From RPQJ01 sp044226195 (lineage in GTDB: Bacteria; Pseudomonadota; Gammaproteobacteria; Steroidobacterales; Steroidobacteraceae), in the NCBI GenBank assembly GCA_044226195.1, contig JBGAHO010000019.1:7079-71078 (forward strand): a DNA stretch of 64,000 bases, in the 5' to 3' direction. The notes beneath the pieces are model-generated. The model saw only the letters and a program-made list of their open reading frames with translations. It had not been told where the DNA came from and did not search any database. Made by a program: the position numbers and the translations under genes. This document shows, in pieces, positions 33,286-42,213 of the stretch; position 1 is the first letter of the stretch, and each line of letters begins with the position of its first letter.

Positions 33286-33771
33286 TCAGGCGCGGCCGAG
33301 TTCCAGCCCGCGACCCTCGAGCTTGCGCTGCCCGGTCGCGGCGTAGGTCGGCGCAGCCGCATTGGTGCCGCCGCGCAGCTGCACCAGCAGCGATTCCACG
33401 CGCCGCAGCTTGGCGCTGACGATGGCACCGTTGCGCTCGTTGCGGTCCTTGCAGCGGGCCGCGGCGGCGAGGCCTTCCTGCCAGCGCTGGCGCAGCGTGT
33501 CGCCCGGGTCGCAGGCGGCGAGCAGGGTCTCGAAGTGCTCGCGTTCCTCGCTGATGCCCTGCATGCGGCACATCACGCGGCGTTCGGAGTCGATGCGCAT
33601 CAGGGCGCTGACGCAACGGTGCCGCTGGGCGCCGATGCGCTCGATTTCCGGCAGGTCGTCCGTCTTGAGGACCTCCGCCTCGTGCTCCAGCAGCGTTTCG
33701 AGCTGGGCGAGGAGGCGGGCCTCCTCGTCGAGCATGCCGCGGAGGTGTTCGCGCAGGAGTTCGTGATCCAT
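33286..33771 (-). CDS. flgN: Flagellar secretion chaperone FlgN
   Basis: The 161-residue, largely helical and charged protein matches the FlgN family. It has a long N-terminal coiled region (HELLREHLRGMLDEEARLLAQ) and a middle NERNGAIVSAKLRRVESLL segment. FlgN escorts the hook-filament junction proteins FlgK and FlgL to the export gate; both are encoded in this window. It follows flgM by 15 bases in the same operon. Confidence 0.88.
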   Translation of the reverse strand: MDHELLREHLRGMLDEEARLLAQLETLLEHEAEVLKTDDLPEIERIGAQRHRCVSALMRIDSERRVMCRMQGISEEREHFETLLAACDPGDTLRQRWQEGLAAAARCKDRNERNGAIVSAKLRRVESLLVQLRGGTNAAAPTYAATGQRKLEGRGLELGRA

Positions 33772-33786
33772 GGGGGTCGGTCCGCC

Positions 33787-34107
33787 TCACTCCTTCGGCA
33801 GGGCCGAGCCCAGGCTGCGCTCGAGCTGGACCAGCTTGGCGGCGATGCGGCGCGAGTCGACCACGTACTCGCCCGAGTCGATCTCGTCGCGGACGGCCTC
33901 GACGCGTTCCATGTCGACGTCCGGGACCTTCGCGATCGCCTTCTCGAGCGCCGCGAGCTGCATGGCGGAATCGGTCAGCTGGACGTGCGCGGACTCCGCG
34001 ACGGCCTTGGCCGGGGCATCGGCGGACTTGCCGCGCGAGCGGTCGACGCCGCTCTTGCCCGCGACCTGGACCGGGCGGGGGTCATAGCCTGTGATCTTGC
34101 TGGTCAT
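33787..34107 (-). CDS. flgM: Anti-sigma-28 factor FlgM
   Basis: The 106-residue protein has a disordered N-terminus and the conserved C-terminal sigma-binding helices. The latter read VDMERVEAVRDEIDSG, then YVVDSRRIAAKLVQLE. FlgM holds FliA inactive until the hook is complete and FlgM is exported. A sigma-28 promoter precedes it, so its own gene is under the factor it inhibits. Co-transcribed with flgN. Confidence 0.93.
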   Translation of the reverse strand: MTSKITGYDPRPVQVAGKSGVDRSRGKSADAPAKAVAESAHVQLTDSAMQLAALEKAIAKVPDVDMERVEAVRDEIDSGEYVVDSRRIAAKLVQLERSLGSALPKE

Positions 34108-34138
34108 GGTTTACTCCTGCACGGTCCATTCGGGGGAC

Positions 34139-34165
34139 TTAACGGCCATCGCGGCGCCAACTTTA
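34139..34165 (-). promoter_or_regulatory. Sigma-28 (FliA) promoter for flgM-flgN
   Basis: On the minus strand TAAAGTTG-N11-GCCGTTAA matches the enterobacterial FliA consensus TAAAGTTT-N11-GCCGATAA at all but two positions, with exact spacing. It lies in the gap between flgA and flgM. It gives flgM a late-class promoter separate from the sigma-54 promoter upstream of flgA. Confidence 0.8.
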
Positions 34166-34175
34166 GACGGTTCCG

Positions 34176-34880
34176 TCATGGGTGGGTCGCCAGGGTGCCG
34201 TCGGCCTCCACCACCCCCTCCACGATCCGGCCGGAGGACAGGCTGCGGGCCCGGACCCGGTCGCCGTGGCCGCCGGCATCGAGTGCGACGCCGCCGGCCC
34301 GGATCGAGATCCCGGCCGCTTCGGCCACCAGGGTCACCTGCTGGCCGCGCTCGACGAGGACGGGGGCCGCGAGCGCGTCCGCCGTCAGCGGCTGGCCGGC
34401 CCCGAGCGGGTGGCGCAGCCGCCGGCCCTCCGTATCGGCCATCCGCGTGACATATTGAGTGCCGATGCCCGGGAGGCGCCGGGTGGCAACCTCCAGATCG
34501 GTGGCCGCGGGCATCTCGCCGCGGTTGAGCGGCCGGCGGGCGACCAGCACCGCCAGGTCCGTGGCGACGTCGACGGGCACGACGAGGGACCAGCCTCCGG
34601 TGTCGGAACAGCGCACCGTTACCGCGACCCGCGGCCGGATTCCGGCCCCCGGCGGCAGGGACGGCGTCAATTCTCCGGCGCAGGCGGGGAGGGCGAGACG
34701 GGGGTCGAGACGCACCGCGGCGGCGTGCACGACCCCGCCGGGCGGGCCGAGCCCGGTGACGTACCGTTCCGCAAGTGCCCGGATTTGCTCGGGATCCGCG
34801 CGGGAAAGGGTCGCCGCGCCGCCGGCCGGGTGGGCCAGGACGACGGCGAGAACCAGCCCCGTCGGAATTCTGGAGCGCAT
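34176..34880 (-). CDS. flgA: Flagellar P-ring assembly chaperone FlgA
   Basis: The 234-residue periplasmic chaperone has a signal peptide (MRSRIPTGLVLAVVLAHPAGG) and a C-terminal SAF domain with RRPLNRGEMPAATDLE, VARSLSSGR-like strands and GxGDRVRARSLSSG. It assists polymerisation of FlgI around the rod. The ATG at 34880 has GGAGG eight bases upstream. A sigma-54 promoter lies further upstream, divergent from the identical element serving flgB. Confidence 0.9.
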   Translation of the reverse strand: MRSRIPTGLVLAVVLAHPAGGAATLSRADPEQIRALAERYVTGLGPPGGVVHAAAVRLDPRLALPACAGELTPSLPPGAGIRPRVAVTVRCSDTGGWSLVVPVDVATDLAVLVARRPLNRGEMPAATDLEVATRRLPGIGTQYVTRMADTEGRRLRHPLGAGQPLTADALAAPVLVERGQQVTLVAEAAGISIRAGGVALDAGGHGDRVRARSLSSGRIVEGVVEADGTLATHP

Positions 34881-34918
34881 GGACTCAACCTCCGGCATCG
34901 ACTGCCGATAACTCTCTT

Positions 34919-34934
34919 AGCAAGGGTCGTGCCA
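34919..34934 (-). promoter_or_regulatory. Sigma-54 promoter for flgA
   Basis: The minus strand reads TGGCACGACCCTTGCT, a full match to the RpoN consensus with GG and GC correctly spaced. The first 15 bases are identical to the divergent flgB promoter about 105 bp away. Transcription should start about 25 bases before the flgA ATG. Confidence 0.88.
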
Positions 34935-35037
34935 GCGGCAGTCCCATGCCGCGAGCGGCAACACGTTGCCGCCCGGAGCGCCCCCGGGAACATCCGCCCC
35001 CCCTGCATTCCCGGGGTTTCGCGCCGGAATTCCGCCG

Positions 35038-35053
35038 TGGCACGACCCTTGCA
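35038..35053 (+). promoter_or_regulatory. Sigma-54 promoter for the flgB operon
   Basis: TGGCACGACCCTTGCA is a perfect -24/-12 element (GG 35039-35040, GC 35051-35052). Its start point near 35064 is about 23 bases before the flgB GTG. The interval to the flgA promoter should contain the activator site(s); a 9-bp CCCCCGGGA-rich patch lies there but no clear dyad stands out. Confidence 0.88.
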
Positions 35054-35086
35054 GCTACCTCCGCAACGATTCCTTGCGGAGGCTCC

Positions 35087-35491
35087 GTGCCCATCGATCT
35101 CAACAGCCACCTCGGCGTCCTGCCCCAGGCCCTGAGCCTGCAGGCGCGTCGCACCGAAGTGATCGCTGCAAACCTCGCCAACGCGGACACGCCGAACTAC
35201 AAGGCGCGTGACCTCGACTTCCGTGCCGCGCTCGCCCAGGCGGGCGCGCCCGGCTCGCCGCTGCCGCTCGCCGGCACGAATGCGCGCCACCTCGGCTCCG
35301 TCGGCACGGACCCGGGCAACGACGCGCCCCTGCTGTACCGCACGCCGCTCGCGCCGGCGCTCGACGGCAACACCGTCGACGCCAACCTCGAGCAGTCGTC
35401 CTTCGCCGAGAACGCGGTGCGCTACCAGGCGACGCTCACGTTCCTGAGCTCGAAGTTCCGCTCCCTCATCACCGCCATCACCGGACAGTAA
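35087..35491 (+). CDS. flgB: Flagellar basal-body rod protein FlgB
   Basis: This 134-residue proximal rod protein has the flagellar rod N-terminus (VIAANLANADTPNYKARDLDF). The C-terminal helix is VRYQATLTFLSSKFRSLITAI. The start is GTG, with GGAGG four bases upstream; no ATG is available nearby. It is the first gene of the flgB-flgL operon, 34 bases downstream of the sigma-54 element. Confidence 0.95.
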   Translation: MPIDLNSHLGVLPQALSLQARRTEVIAANLANADTPNYKARDLDFRAALAQAGAPGSPLPLAGTNARHLGSVGTDPGNDAPLLYRTPLAPALDGNTVDANLEQSSFAENAVRYQATLTFLSSKFRSLITAITGQ

Positions 35492-35504
35492 GCGAGGACT
35501 CGCC

Positions 35505-35921
35505 ATGCCCTCCTTCAAGATCTTCGACATCGCCGGCTCGGGCATGAGCGCGCAGTCGGTGCGGCTCAACACCACCGCCAGCAACCTCGCCAACGCCGAC
35601 AGCGTGAGCGGCGATCCGCGCACCGTCTACAAGGCGCGCCACCCGGTCTTCACCGTCGCGCAGAACGCGCCGGGCGCGCCGCAGGGCGAGGGCTCGGCCG
35701 TGCAGGTCGCCGGCATCGTCGAGTCGAACAAGGAGCCCGTGAAGCGCTACGACCCGGGCAATCCGCTCGCCGACACGCAGGGCTACGTGTACTCGCCCGG
35801 CGTCAACGTGGTCGAGGAGATGGTGGACATGATCTCGGCCTCGCGCTCGTACCAGAACGACGTCGAGGTCGTGAAGACCGCTCGCGACCTGATGCTCGCG
35901 ACGCTGCGGCTCGGCCAGTAA
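35505..35921 (+). CDS. flgC: Flagellar basal-body rod protein FlgC
   Basis: The 138-residue rod protein shows the TTASNLANADSVSGD motif near 24-38, a central KARHPVF, and GVNVVEEMVDMISASRSYQND near the C-terminus, all characteristic of FlgC. It follows flgB by 13 bases. Confidence 0.96.
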   Translation: MPSFKIFDIAGSGMSAQSVRLNTTASNLANADSVSGDPRTVYKARHPVFTVAQNAPGAPQGEGSAVQVAGIVESNKEPVKRYDPGNPLADTQGYVYSPGVNVVEEMVDMISASRSYQNDVEVVKTARDLMLATLRLGQ

Positions 35922-35935
35922 CCCGGAGACACCCG

Positions 35936-36589
35936 ATGAGCACCGTCGATCCCGTCGCCTCCAGCACCGCGGCCGCCACCAGCAAGAAGGCCAACCAGCT
36001 CAACCAGCAGGACTTCATGCAGCTGATGGTCACGCAGTTCCGCAACCAGGACCCGTTCAAGCCGCTCGACAGCTCGCAGTTCCTCGGCCAGCTCGCGCAG
36101 TTCAGCACGGTGAGCGGCATCGCGGACATGCAGTCCTCGCTCGCCACGCTGGTCTCGAGCCTGCAGAGCGACCGCATGCTGTCGGGCTCGTCGCTGGTCG
36201 GGCACGAGGTGCTCGTGCCGGCCACGAAGGGCGTGATCGGCACGCAGGGCATGCTGCGCGGCGCCGTCGACGTGCCGGAAGGCACGCAGCAGGTCGTCGT
36301 GAACGTGCTCGACTCCTCCGGCCAGCTGGTGCGCCGCTTCACGGCGCCCGCCACGGCCGGGACCATGGATTTCGAATGGGACGGCACGCGCGAGGACGGC
36401 ACTCGCGTGGCGGCCGGCCAGTACAAGATCGAGGCCCACGGCGTGACCGGCTCGTCCACCGAGTCGCTCAACGTGCTGCTCGCCGACCGCGTCGAGAGCG
36501 TCACGCTCGATGCCAAGACGCAGTCGCTGGTCCTCAACACCTACAGCCAGGGCACGGTGTCGCTCGCCACGGTGCGGCGCATCTCCTGA
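35936..36589 (+). CDS. flgD: Flagellar hook-capping scaffold FlgD
   Basis: The 217-residue protein has the FlgD N-terminal export and capping region (LNQQDFMQLMVTQFRNQDPF, about 21-40). The FlgD-Ig (FLgD_tudor) strands are in the C-terminal half (DFEWDGTREDGTRVAAGQY). It caps the growing hook and is discarded when the hook is complete. It starts 14 bases after flgC. Confidence 0.95.
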   Translation: MSTVDPVASSTAAATSKKANQLNQQDFMQLMVTQFRNQDPFKPLDSSQFLGQLAQFSTVSGIADMQSSLATLVSSLQSDRMLSGSSLVGHEVLVPATKGVIGTQGMLRGAVDVPEGTQQVVVNVLDSSGQLVRRFTAPATAGTMDFEWDGTREDGTRVAAGQYKIEAHGVTGSSTESLNVLLADRVESVTLDAKTQSLVLNTYSQGTVSLATVRRIS

Positions 36590-36615
36590 ACCGACCACCC
36601 CCGGAGCACTGAACC

Positions 36616-37839
36616 ATGACCTCGAGTTCCCGCATCGCGCTGAGTGGCCTGAACGCCGCCTCCGCCGACCTCGCCGTCACGTCGAACAACATCGCCAACG
36701 CGGCGACCACGGGCTTCAAGAGCTCGCGCACGGAGTTCGCCGAGATCTTCGCGGCGTCGCCGCAGTCCGCCGCGGCCACCTCCAGCGGTGGCGGCGTGCG
36801 CGTGACCAACGTCGCGCAGCAGTTCACCCAGGGCAGCATCGAATTCACCGAGAGCAACCTCGACCTCGCGCTGAGCGGCGACGGCTTCTTCGTGGTGAAG
36901 GACGGCGGCAGCCTCTCCTACACGCGGGCCGGGGCATTCGAGCTCGACCGCGAGGGCTACGTGGTCAACGCGCAGGGCAACCGCCTGCAGGTCTACCTGC
37001 CGATCGCGACCGGCGGCTTCAATACCGGTGCGCTGTCGGACCTGCAGCTGACCACCACCGAGAGCGCACCTTCGGCCACGACGTCGATCCAGCTCGCCGC
37101 GAACCTGCCGGCCACCGCGTCGCTGCCGGGCACGCCGGTGTTCGACCCGACCGACCCGACGAGCTACAACAACGCGACGTCGCTCACGGTCTACGACTCG
37201 CTCGGCGCCGCGCACACGGGCACGCTGTATTTCGTCAAGGACAACGTCGCCAACCAGTGGAGCACGCGCCTGTACGTCGACGGCACCGCCGTCGGCGGCG
37301 CGCAGACGGTGACGTACACGCCGACGGGCGCGCTCGCGACGCCCGCCACCGGCGACCTCGCGTTCCCGGCCTACACGCCGGCCACGGGGGCCGCGCCGAT
37401 CACGCTCACGGTCAACGTCTCGAAGACGACGCAGTACGGCTCCGCGTTCAGCGTCAACTCGCTCACGCAGGACGGCTACACGACGGGCCGCCTCGTCGGC
37501 ATGGAGATCGACCAGAGCGGCGTCGCCACGGCGCGCTTCACCAACGGACGCTCCGTCCCGCTCGGCAAGGTGGCCCTCGCGACCTTCCCGAACGTGCAGG
37601 GGCTGCAGTCGACCGGCGACACCAAGTGGGCCGAGAGCTTCGACTCCGGCCAGGCGCGCCTCGGCGAGGCCGGCAACTCCGGCTTCGGCGTCGTGCGCTC
37701 GGGCGCGCTCGAGGCGTCGAACGTCGACATCACCGAGCAGCTGGTCAACATGATCACCGCGCAACGCAACTTCCAGGCGAACGCGCAGATGATCACGACC
37801 AACGACCAGCTCACCCAGTCGATCATCAACATCCGCTGA
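36616..37839 (+). CDS. flgE: Flagellar hook protein FlgE
   Basis: The 407-residue hook subunit begins with the rod/hook motif TSNNIANAATTGFKSSR. It has a hook-specific central region (about 90-310) and ends with QLVNMITAQRNFQANAQMI, the conserved C-terminal helix. Size matches short-type FlgE. Confidence 0.96.
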   Translation: MTSSSRIALSGLNAASADLAVTSNNIANAATTGFKSSRTEFAEIFAASPQSAAATSSGGGVRVTNVAQQFTQGSIEFTESNLDLALSGDGFFVVKDGGSLSYTRAGAFELDREGYVVNAQGNRLQVYLPIATGGFNTGALSDLQLTTTESAPSATTSIQLAANLPATASLPGTPVFDPTDPTSYNNATSLTVYDSLGAAHTGTLYFVKDNVANQWSTRLYVDGTAVGGAQTVTYTPTGALATPATGDLAFPAYTPATGAAPITLTVNVSKTTQYGSAFSVNSLTQDGYTTGRLVGMEIDQSGVATARFTNGRSVPLGKVALATFPNVQGLQSTGDTKWAESFDSGQARLGEAGNSGFGVVRSGALEASNVDITEQLVNMITAQRNFQANAQMITTNDQLTQSIINIR

Positions 37840-37851
37840 GGCGGCTGAGCC

Positions 37852-38592
37852 ATGGACCGATTCCTCTACGTGGCGATGACGGGTGCGAGCGAGACCCTGC
37901 GCATGCAGGCCGCGAACAACCACAACCTCGCCAATGCGTCGACGACGGGCTTCCGCGAGGACCTCGCCGCGTTCCAGACGCGCAGCGTGGTCGGTCCCGG
38001 CTACGGTTCGCGCGCGTACGCGACGGCCGGCGAATCCGGCTGGGACGAATCGCTCGGCGCCGTGCAGAACACCGGTCGCGACCTCGACGTGGCGGTCGCC
38101 GGCCATGGCTGGATCGCGGTGCAGGGCCCGGACGGCCGCGAGGCCTACACGCGCGCCGGCGACCTGCGCCTCGATGCCGACGGCCAGCTGGTCAACGGCG
38201 CCGGTCACCCGGTGGTCGGCGACGGCGGCCCGCTGGTCGTGCCGCCGCACGCGAGCCTCAAGATCGGCACGGACGGCACGGTCTCGATCGTGCCGCTCGG
38301 CCAGGGGCCCGAGACGCTCGCCACCGTCGGGCGCATCAAGCTGGTCAATCCGTCGGCCGCCGCGCTCGTGAAGAGCGACGACGGCCTGTTCCGCATGCGC
38401 GACGGCACGGACGCACCGGCCGACGCCGCCGTGCAGGTCGCCGCGGGCGCACTCGAGTCGAGCAACGTCAACGTCGCCGACGCGATGGTGCAGATGATCG
38501 AGCTGTCGCGCCGCTTCGACCTCGAGGTCAAGGCCATGCGCACGGCCGAGGAAGACGCGTCGGCGGCCTCGCAGCTGCTGCGCACCGCCTGA
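37852..38592 (+). CDS. flgF: Flagellar proximal rod protein FlgF
   Basis: The 246-residue rod protein starts MDRFLYVAMTGASETL, the FlgF signature, followed by NNHNLANASTTGFRED. It ends with a VNVADAMVQMIELSRRFDLE helix. NNHNLAN carries His at the position where most family members have Asn; otherwise typical. Starts 12 bases after flgE. Confidence 0.95.
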   Translation: MDRFLYVAMTGASETLRMQAANNHNLANASTTGFREDLAAFQTRSVVGPGYGSRAYATAGESGWDESLGAVQNTGRDLDVAVAGHGWIAVQGPDGREAYTRAGDLRLDADGQLVNGAGHPVVGDGGPLVVPPHASLKIGTDGTVSIVPLGQGPETLATVGRIKLVNPSAAALVKSDDGLFRMRDGTDAPADAAVQVAAGALESSNVNVADAMVQMIELSRRFDLEVKAMRTAEEDASAASQLLRTA

Positions 38593-38615
38593 CGCACAAC
38601 CGAAGGACACACGCC

Positions 38616-39401
38616 ATGAATCCCGCACTGTGGGCCGCCAAGACCGGACTCGACGCGCAGCAGACGCGCATGACGGTCGTGTCGAACAACCTCGCCAACG
38701 TCAACACCAGCGGCTACAAGAAGGGCCGCGCGGTGTTCGAGGACCTGCTGTACCAGAACGTCACGCAGGCCGGCGCCTCGACCTCGCAGGACACCGTCGC
38801 CCCGAGCGGCCTCTCGCTCGGCACCGGCGTGCGCGTGGTCGCGACCGAGAAGCTCTACACGCAGGGCAACCTGATCCAGACCGGCAACGCCTTCGACATG
38901 GCCATCCAGGGCCGCGGCTTCTTCCAGGTGCAGCTGCCCGACGGCACGCTCGCCTACACGCGCGACGGTTCGTTCCAGGTGAGCTCGGAAGGCGAACTGG
39001 TCACCTCGAGCGGCTATCGCGTGCAGCCGGGCATCACCATCCCGGCCGGGGCGCAGAGCGTCAGCGTCGGCAACGACGGCACCGTGACCGTCACGCTGGC
39101 CGGCCAGACTGCGCCCGTGCAGGTCGGCAACCTGCAGCTCACCGACTTCATCAATCCCGCCGGCCTGCAGCCGCGCGGCGAGAACCTGCTGCTCGAGACC
39201 GCCGCGAGCGGCACCGCGCAGGCCGGCACGCCGGGCCTCGACGGCCTCGGCACGATCGCCTCGGGCTCGCTCGAGAGCTCGAACGTCAACGTGGTCGAGG
39301 AACTCGTGAACATGATCGAGACGCAGCGCGCCTACGAGATGAACTCGAAGGCCATCCAGACCACCGACCAGATGCTCGAGTTCGTGACCAACCAGCTGTG
39401 A
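38616..39401 (+). CDS. flgG: Flagellar distal rod protein FlgG
   Basis: The 261-residue protein begins MNPALWAAKTGLDAQQTRM and carries VVSNNLANVNTSGYKKGR. It also has GRGFFQVQLPDGTLAYTRDG, the central FlgG block, and ends EMNSKAIQTTDQMLEFVTNQ. All are FlgG hallmarks. Starts 23 bases after flgF. Confidence 0.97.
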   Translation: MNPALWAAKTGLDAQQTRMTVVSNNLANVNTSGYKKGRAVFEDLLYQNVTQAGASTSQDTVAPSGLSLGTGVRVVATEKLYTQGNLIQTGNAFDMAIQGRGFFQVQLPDGTLAYTRDGSFQVSSEGELVTSSGYRVQPGITIPAGAQSVSVGNDGTVTVTLAGQTAPVQVGNLQLTDFINPAGLQPRGENLLLETAASGTAQAGTPGLDGLGTIASGSLESSNVNVVEELVNMIETQRAYEMNSKAIQTTDQMLEFVTNQL

Positions 39402-39427
39402 GCCGGAGCGCGCCCCGGAGACGCACC

Positions 39428-40108
39428 ATGACATCGCTTGCCGCCCGCCTGCACCGCTTCGTCCCGCTCGCCGCCACGCTGCTGCTGGCCGCGTGCCAGA
39501 CGCCGGTCGACACCATTCCGTGGAACCAGCCGTACCCGGTCGCGGACCTGCCGCAGACCCAGGGCAACGGCGCGATCTACCAGCCCGGTCGCGACGGCAC
39601 GCTGTTCGAGAACCCGACCGCGCGCCGCGTGGGCGACCTGCTGACCATCCGCCTCGAGGAGCGCACCACCGCCTCGAAGAGCGCCAAGACCTCGACCAAG
39701 AAATCGACCAGCGTCGCGGTGCCGTCGCCGAAGATCCTCGGCCAGCCCGTGACCATCAACGGCCTGCCGGTCGACACCGAGATCAGCGGCGACCACGCGT
39801 TCGACGGCAAGGGCGACAGCTCGCAGAGCAACCAGCTGTACGGCTCGATCACGGTCACCGTGATCGGCAAGGTCGGCAACGGCAACCTGCTGGTGCGCGG
39901 CCAGAAGTGGCTCGCGCTGAGCCAGGGCCAGGAGTTCGTGCGCGTCGAGGGCATCGTGCGGCCGATGGACGTCGAGCCGGACAACTCCGTCGCCTCGTGG
40001 AAGGTGGCCGAGGCGAAGATCGCCTACGGCGGTCGCGGCGCGGTGCAGGACTCGAACGCCATGGGCTGGCTCGCCCGCGTCTTCAACTCGCCGGCGATGC
40101 CGTTCTAG
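39428..40108 (+). CDS. flgH: Flagellar L-ring lipoprotein FlgH
   Basis: The 226-residue outer-membrane L-ring protein has a lipoprotein signal with lipobox LAAC (Cys23). The block GDLLTIRLEERTTASKSAKT and the C-terminal VRPMDVEPDNSVASWKVAEA are diagnostic of FlgH. The ATG at 39428 follows GGAGACGCACC. Confidence 0.96.
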   Translation: MTSLAARLHRFVPLAATLLLAACQTPVDTIPWNQPYPVADLPQTQGNGAIYQPGRDGTLFENPTARRVGDLLTIRLEERTTASKSAKTSTKKSTSVAVPSPKILGQPVTINGLPVDTEISGDHAFDGKGDSSQSNQLYGSITVTVIGKVGNGNLLVRGQKWLALSQGQEFVRVEGIVRPMDVEPDNSVASWKVAEAKIAYGGRGAVQDSNAMGWLARVFNSPAMPF

Positions 40109-40118
40109 GGAGACGCGC

Positions 40119-41234
40119 ATGCGCAGACTGAACCTCGGGTTCCTCATTCTCGCCGCGATCGCGATGCTGTGGGGCGCGTCGACCGCCCACGCCGAGCGCG
40201 TCAAGGACCTCGCGTCGGTGCAGGGCGTGCGCCCGAACCAGCTGGTCGGCTACGGCCTCGTGGTCGGCCTCGACGGCACCGGCGACCAGACCAGCCAGGC
40301 GCCGTTCACCGTGCAGAGCATCAAGAACATGCTCATGCGCTTCGGCGTCACGATTCCCGCGAACGTCAATCCGCAGCTCAAGAACGTCGCCGCGGTGACG
40401 GTGCAGGCCGACCTGCCGCCGTTCGCCAAGCCGGGCCAGACCATCGACGTGACGGTCGCCTCGATCGGCAACGCCAAGAGCCTGCGCGGCGGCGCGCTGG
40501 TCATGACGCCGCTGCACGGTGCCGACGGCGAGGTCTACGCGATGGCGCAGGGCAACCTCGTCGTCAGCGGCTTCGGCATCGAGGGCAAGGACGGTTCGCG
40601 CATCTCCGTGAACGTGCCGAGCGCCGGCCGCGTGCCGAACGGCGCCACGGTCGAGCGCGAGGTGCCGAACGACTTCGCGGTGCAGCCGAAGGTCACGCTC
40701 AACCTGAACACGCCCGACTTCACGGCCGCCACGCGGCTCGCCTCGGGCATCAACAAGCTGCTCGGCGAGGGCACGGCCGAAGCGATCGACGCGATCTCGG
40801 TGCAGGTGCAGGCGCCGGTCGACGTCACCCAGCGCATCGCCTTCGTCGCCGCGCTGCAGGAACTCGAGATCGACCCGGGCGAGGGCCCGGCCCGCGTGAT
40901 CGTCAACTCGCGCACCGGCACGGTCGTGATCGGCTCGCACGTGCGCGTGCTGCCGGCCGCGGTCGCGCACGGCTCGCTGTCGGTCACCATCACCGAGCGC
41001 CTCGACACCAGCCAGCCGGAGGCGTTCAGCCAGGGCCAGACGGTCGTCACGCCGCGCAGCGACGTGCAGGCCACGCTGGAGCCGGCGCGCATGTTCGTGT
41101 TCAACGCCGGCGTCAGCCTCGACGAGATCGTGCGCGCCGTGAACCAGGTCGGCGCCGCGCCGGGCGACATCGTCGCCATCCTCGAGGCGCTCAAGGAGGC
41201 CGGCGCGCTGCGCGCCCAGCTGATCGTGATCTGA
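40119..41234 (+). CDS. flgI: Flagellar P-ring protein FlgI
   Basis: The 371-residue periplasmic protein has a signal peptide (about 1-25, ending AHAERV). FlgI blocks GVRPNQLVGYGLVVGLDGTGD, NVAAVTVQADLPPFAKPGQ and VVSGFGIEGKDG follow. The C-terminus GAAPGDIVAILEALKEAGAL is typical. It forms the peptidoglycan-layer ring with the help of FlgA. Confidence 0.97.
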   Translation: MRRLNLGFLILAAIAMLWGASTAHAERVKDLASVQGVRPNQLVGYGLVVGLDGTGDQTSQAPFTVQSIKNMLMRFGVTIPANVNPQLKNVAAVTVQADLPPFAKPGQTIDVTVASIGNAKSLRGGALVMTPLHGADGEVYAMAQGNLVVSGFGIEGKDGSRISVNVPSAGRVPNGATVEREVPNDFAVQPKVTLNLNTPDFTAATRLASGINKLLGEGTAEAIDAISVQVQAPVDVTQRIAFVAALQELEIDPGEGPARVIVNSRTGTVVIGSHVRVLPAAVAHGSLSVTITERLDTSQPEAFSQGQTVVTPRSDVQATLEPARMFVFNAGVSLDEIVRAVNQVGAAPGDIVAILEALKEAGALRAQLIVI

Positions 41235-41235
41235 C

Positions 41236-42177
41236 ATGACCCTCGACGTCTCCCGGACCCAGCTCAGTGCCGACCCGCGCAGCCTCGAGGGGCTCAAGCG
41301 CGATGCGGCCGCGGGCGACCGGTCGCCGCAGACGCTGCGTGCGGTGGCCCAGCAGTTCGAGGGCGTCTTCGCGCGGATGCTGATCAAGAGCATGCGCGAG
41401 ACGAGCTTCGGCGACGGCCTGATGGACAGCGAGCAGAGCGACTTCTACCGCGACATGTTCGACCAGCAGCTCTCCGTCGAGCTCGCCAAGGGCCGCGGCC
41501 TCGGCCTGGCGGACATGCTGATGCGCCAGCTCTCGGGTATCGACGGGCAGCCGGCGGCGGCAGCCGACGCCACGACGAACGCGACGACGGCCACGGGCAC
41601 GACGACGGCCGCACCGGCGGCCACGACGGGCGATGCGTCGTGGCCACCCGCGTCGCGCGAGGACTTCGTGCGACAGGTGTGGCCGCATGCGCAGGCGGCG
41701 GCCGAGCGCCTCGGCGTCGACCCCGCGACCATCGTGTCGCACGCGGCGCTCGAGACCGGCTGGGGCCGCTCGCTGCCGCGCGGCGCGGACGGCGAGCCGA
41801 GCTTCAACCTGTTCGGCATCAAGGCCGGCGGCGGCTGGAAGGGCGCGGCGGTGAACGCGAGCACGCTCGAATACTCCCAGGGAGTCGCGACGGGTACCGT
41901 CCAGCCGTTCCGCGCCTACGACTCGATCGCGGCCGGGCTCGCGGACTACGCGAACGTGCTCGGCAGCAACCCGCGCTACGCCGCGGCCCGCAACACGGGC
42001 GGCGACGTGGCGGCCTTCGCCTCGGCGCTGCAGCGCGGCGGCTACGCGACGGACCCGTCCTATGCGACGAAGCTGCAGGCGGTGGCCGCGCAGGTGACGG
42101 CGCTGCTCGGCGGCGGGGACTCCCTCAAGACCGCGGCGGCGCGGCCGATAACGGCGTCGACCAGGAGTGCCACGTGA
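41236..42177 (+). CDS. flgJ: Bifunctional rod-cap / peptidoglycan hydrolase FlgJ
   Basis: The 313-residue protein has an N-terminal rod-binding domain (QQFEGVFARMLIKSMRETSF, about 39-58). A low-complexity Ala/Thr linker (about 105-133) follows, then a C-terminal glucosaminidase domain with HAALETGWGRSLP, where E173 is the likely catalytic acid. It makes the hole in peptidoglycan for rod growth. Starts one base after the flgI stop. The dual-domain form is usual in gammaproteobacteria. Confidence 0.95.
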   Translation: MTLDVSRTQLSADPRSLEGLKRDAAAGDRSPQTLRAVAQQFEGVFARMLIKSMRETSFGDGLMDSEQSDFYRDMFDQQLSVELAKGRGLGLADMLMRQLSGIDGQPAAAADATTNATTATGTTTAAPAATTGDASWPPASREDFVRQVWPHAQAAAERLGVDPATIVSHAALETGWGRSLPRGADGEPSFNLFGIKAGGGWKGAAVNASTLEYSQGVATGTVQPFRAYDSIAAGLADYANVLGSNPRYAAARNTGGDVAAFASALQRGGYATDPSYATKLQAVAAQVTALLGGGDSLKTAAARPITASTRSAT

Positions 42178-42213
42178 TGCGGCGCTCCGGTTGCGCCCGT
42201 GCAGGACTGACCC

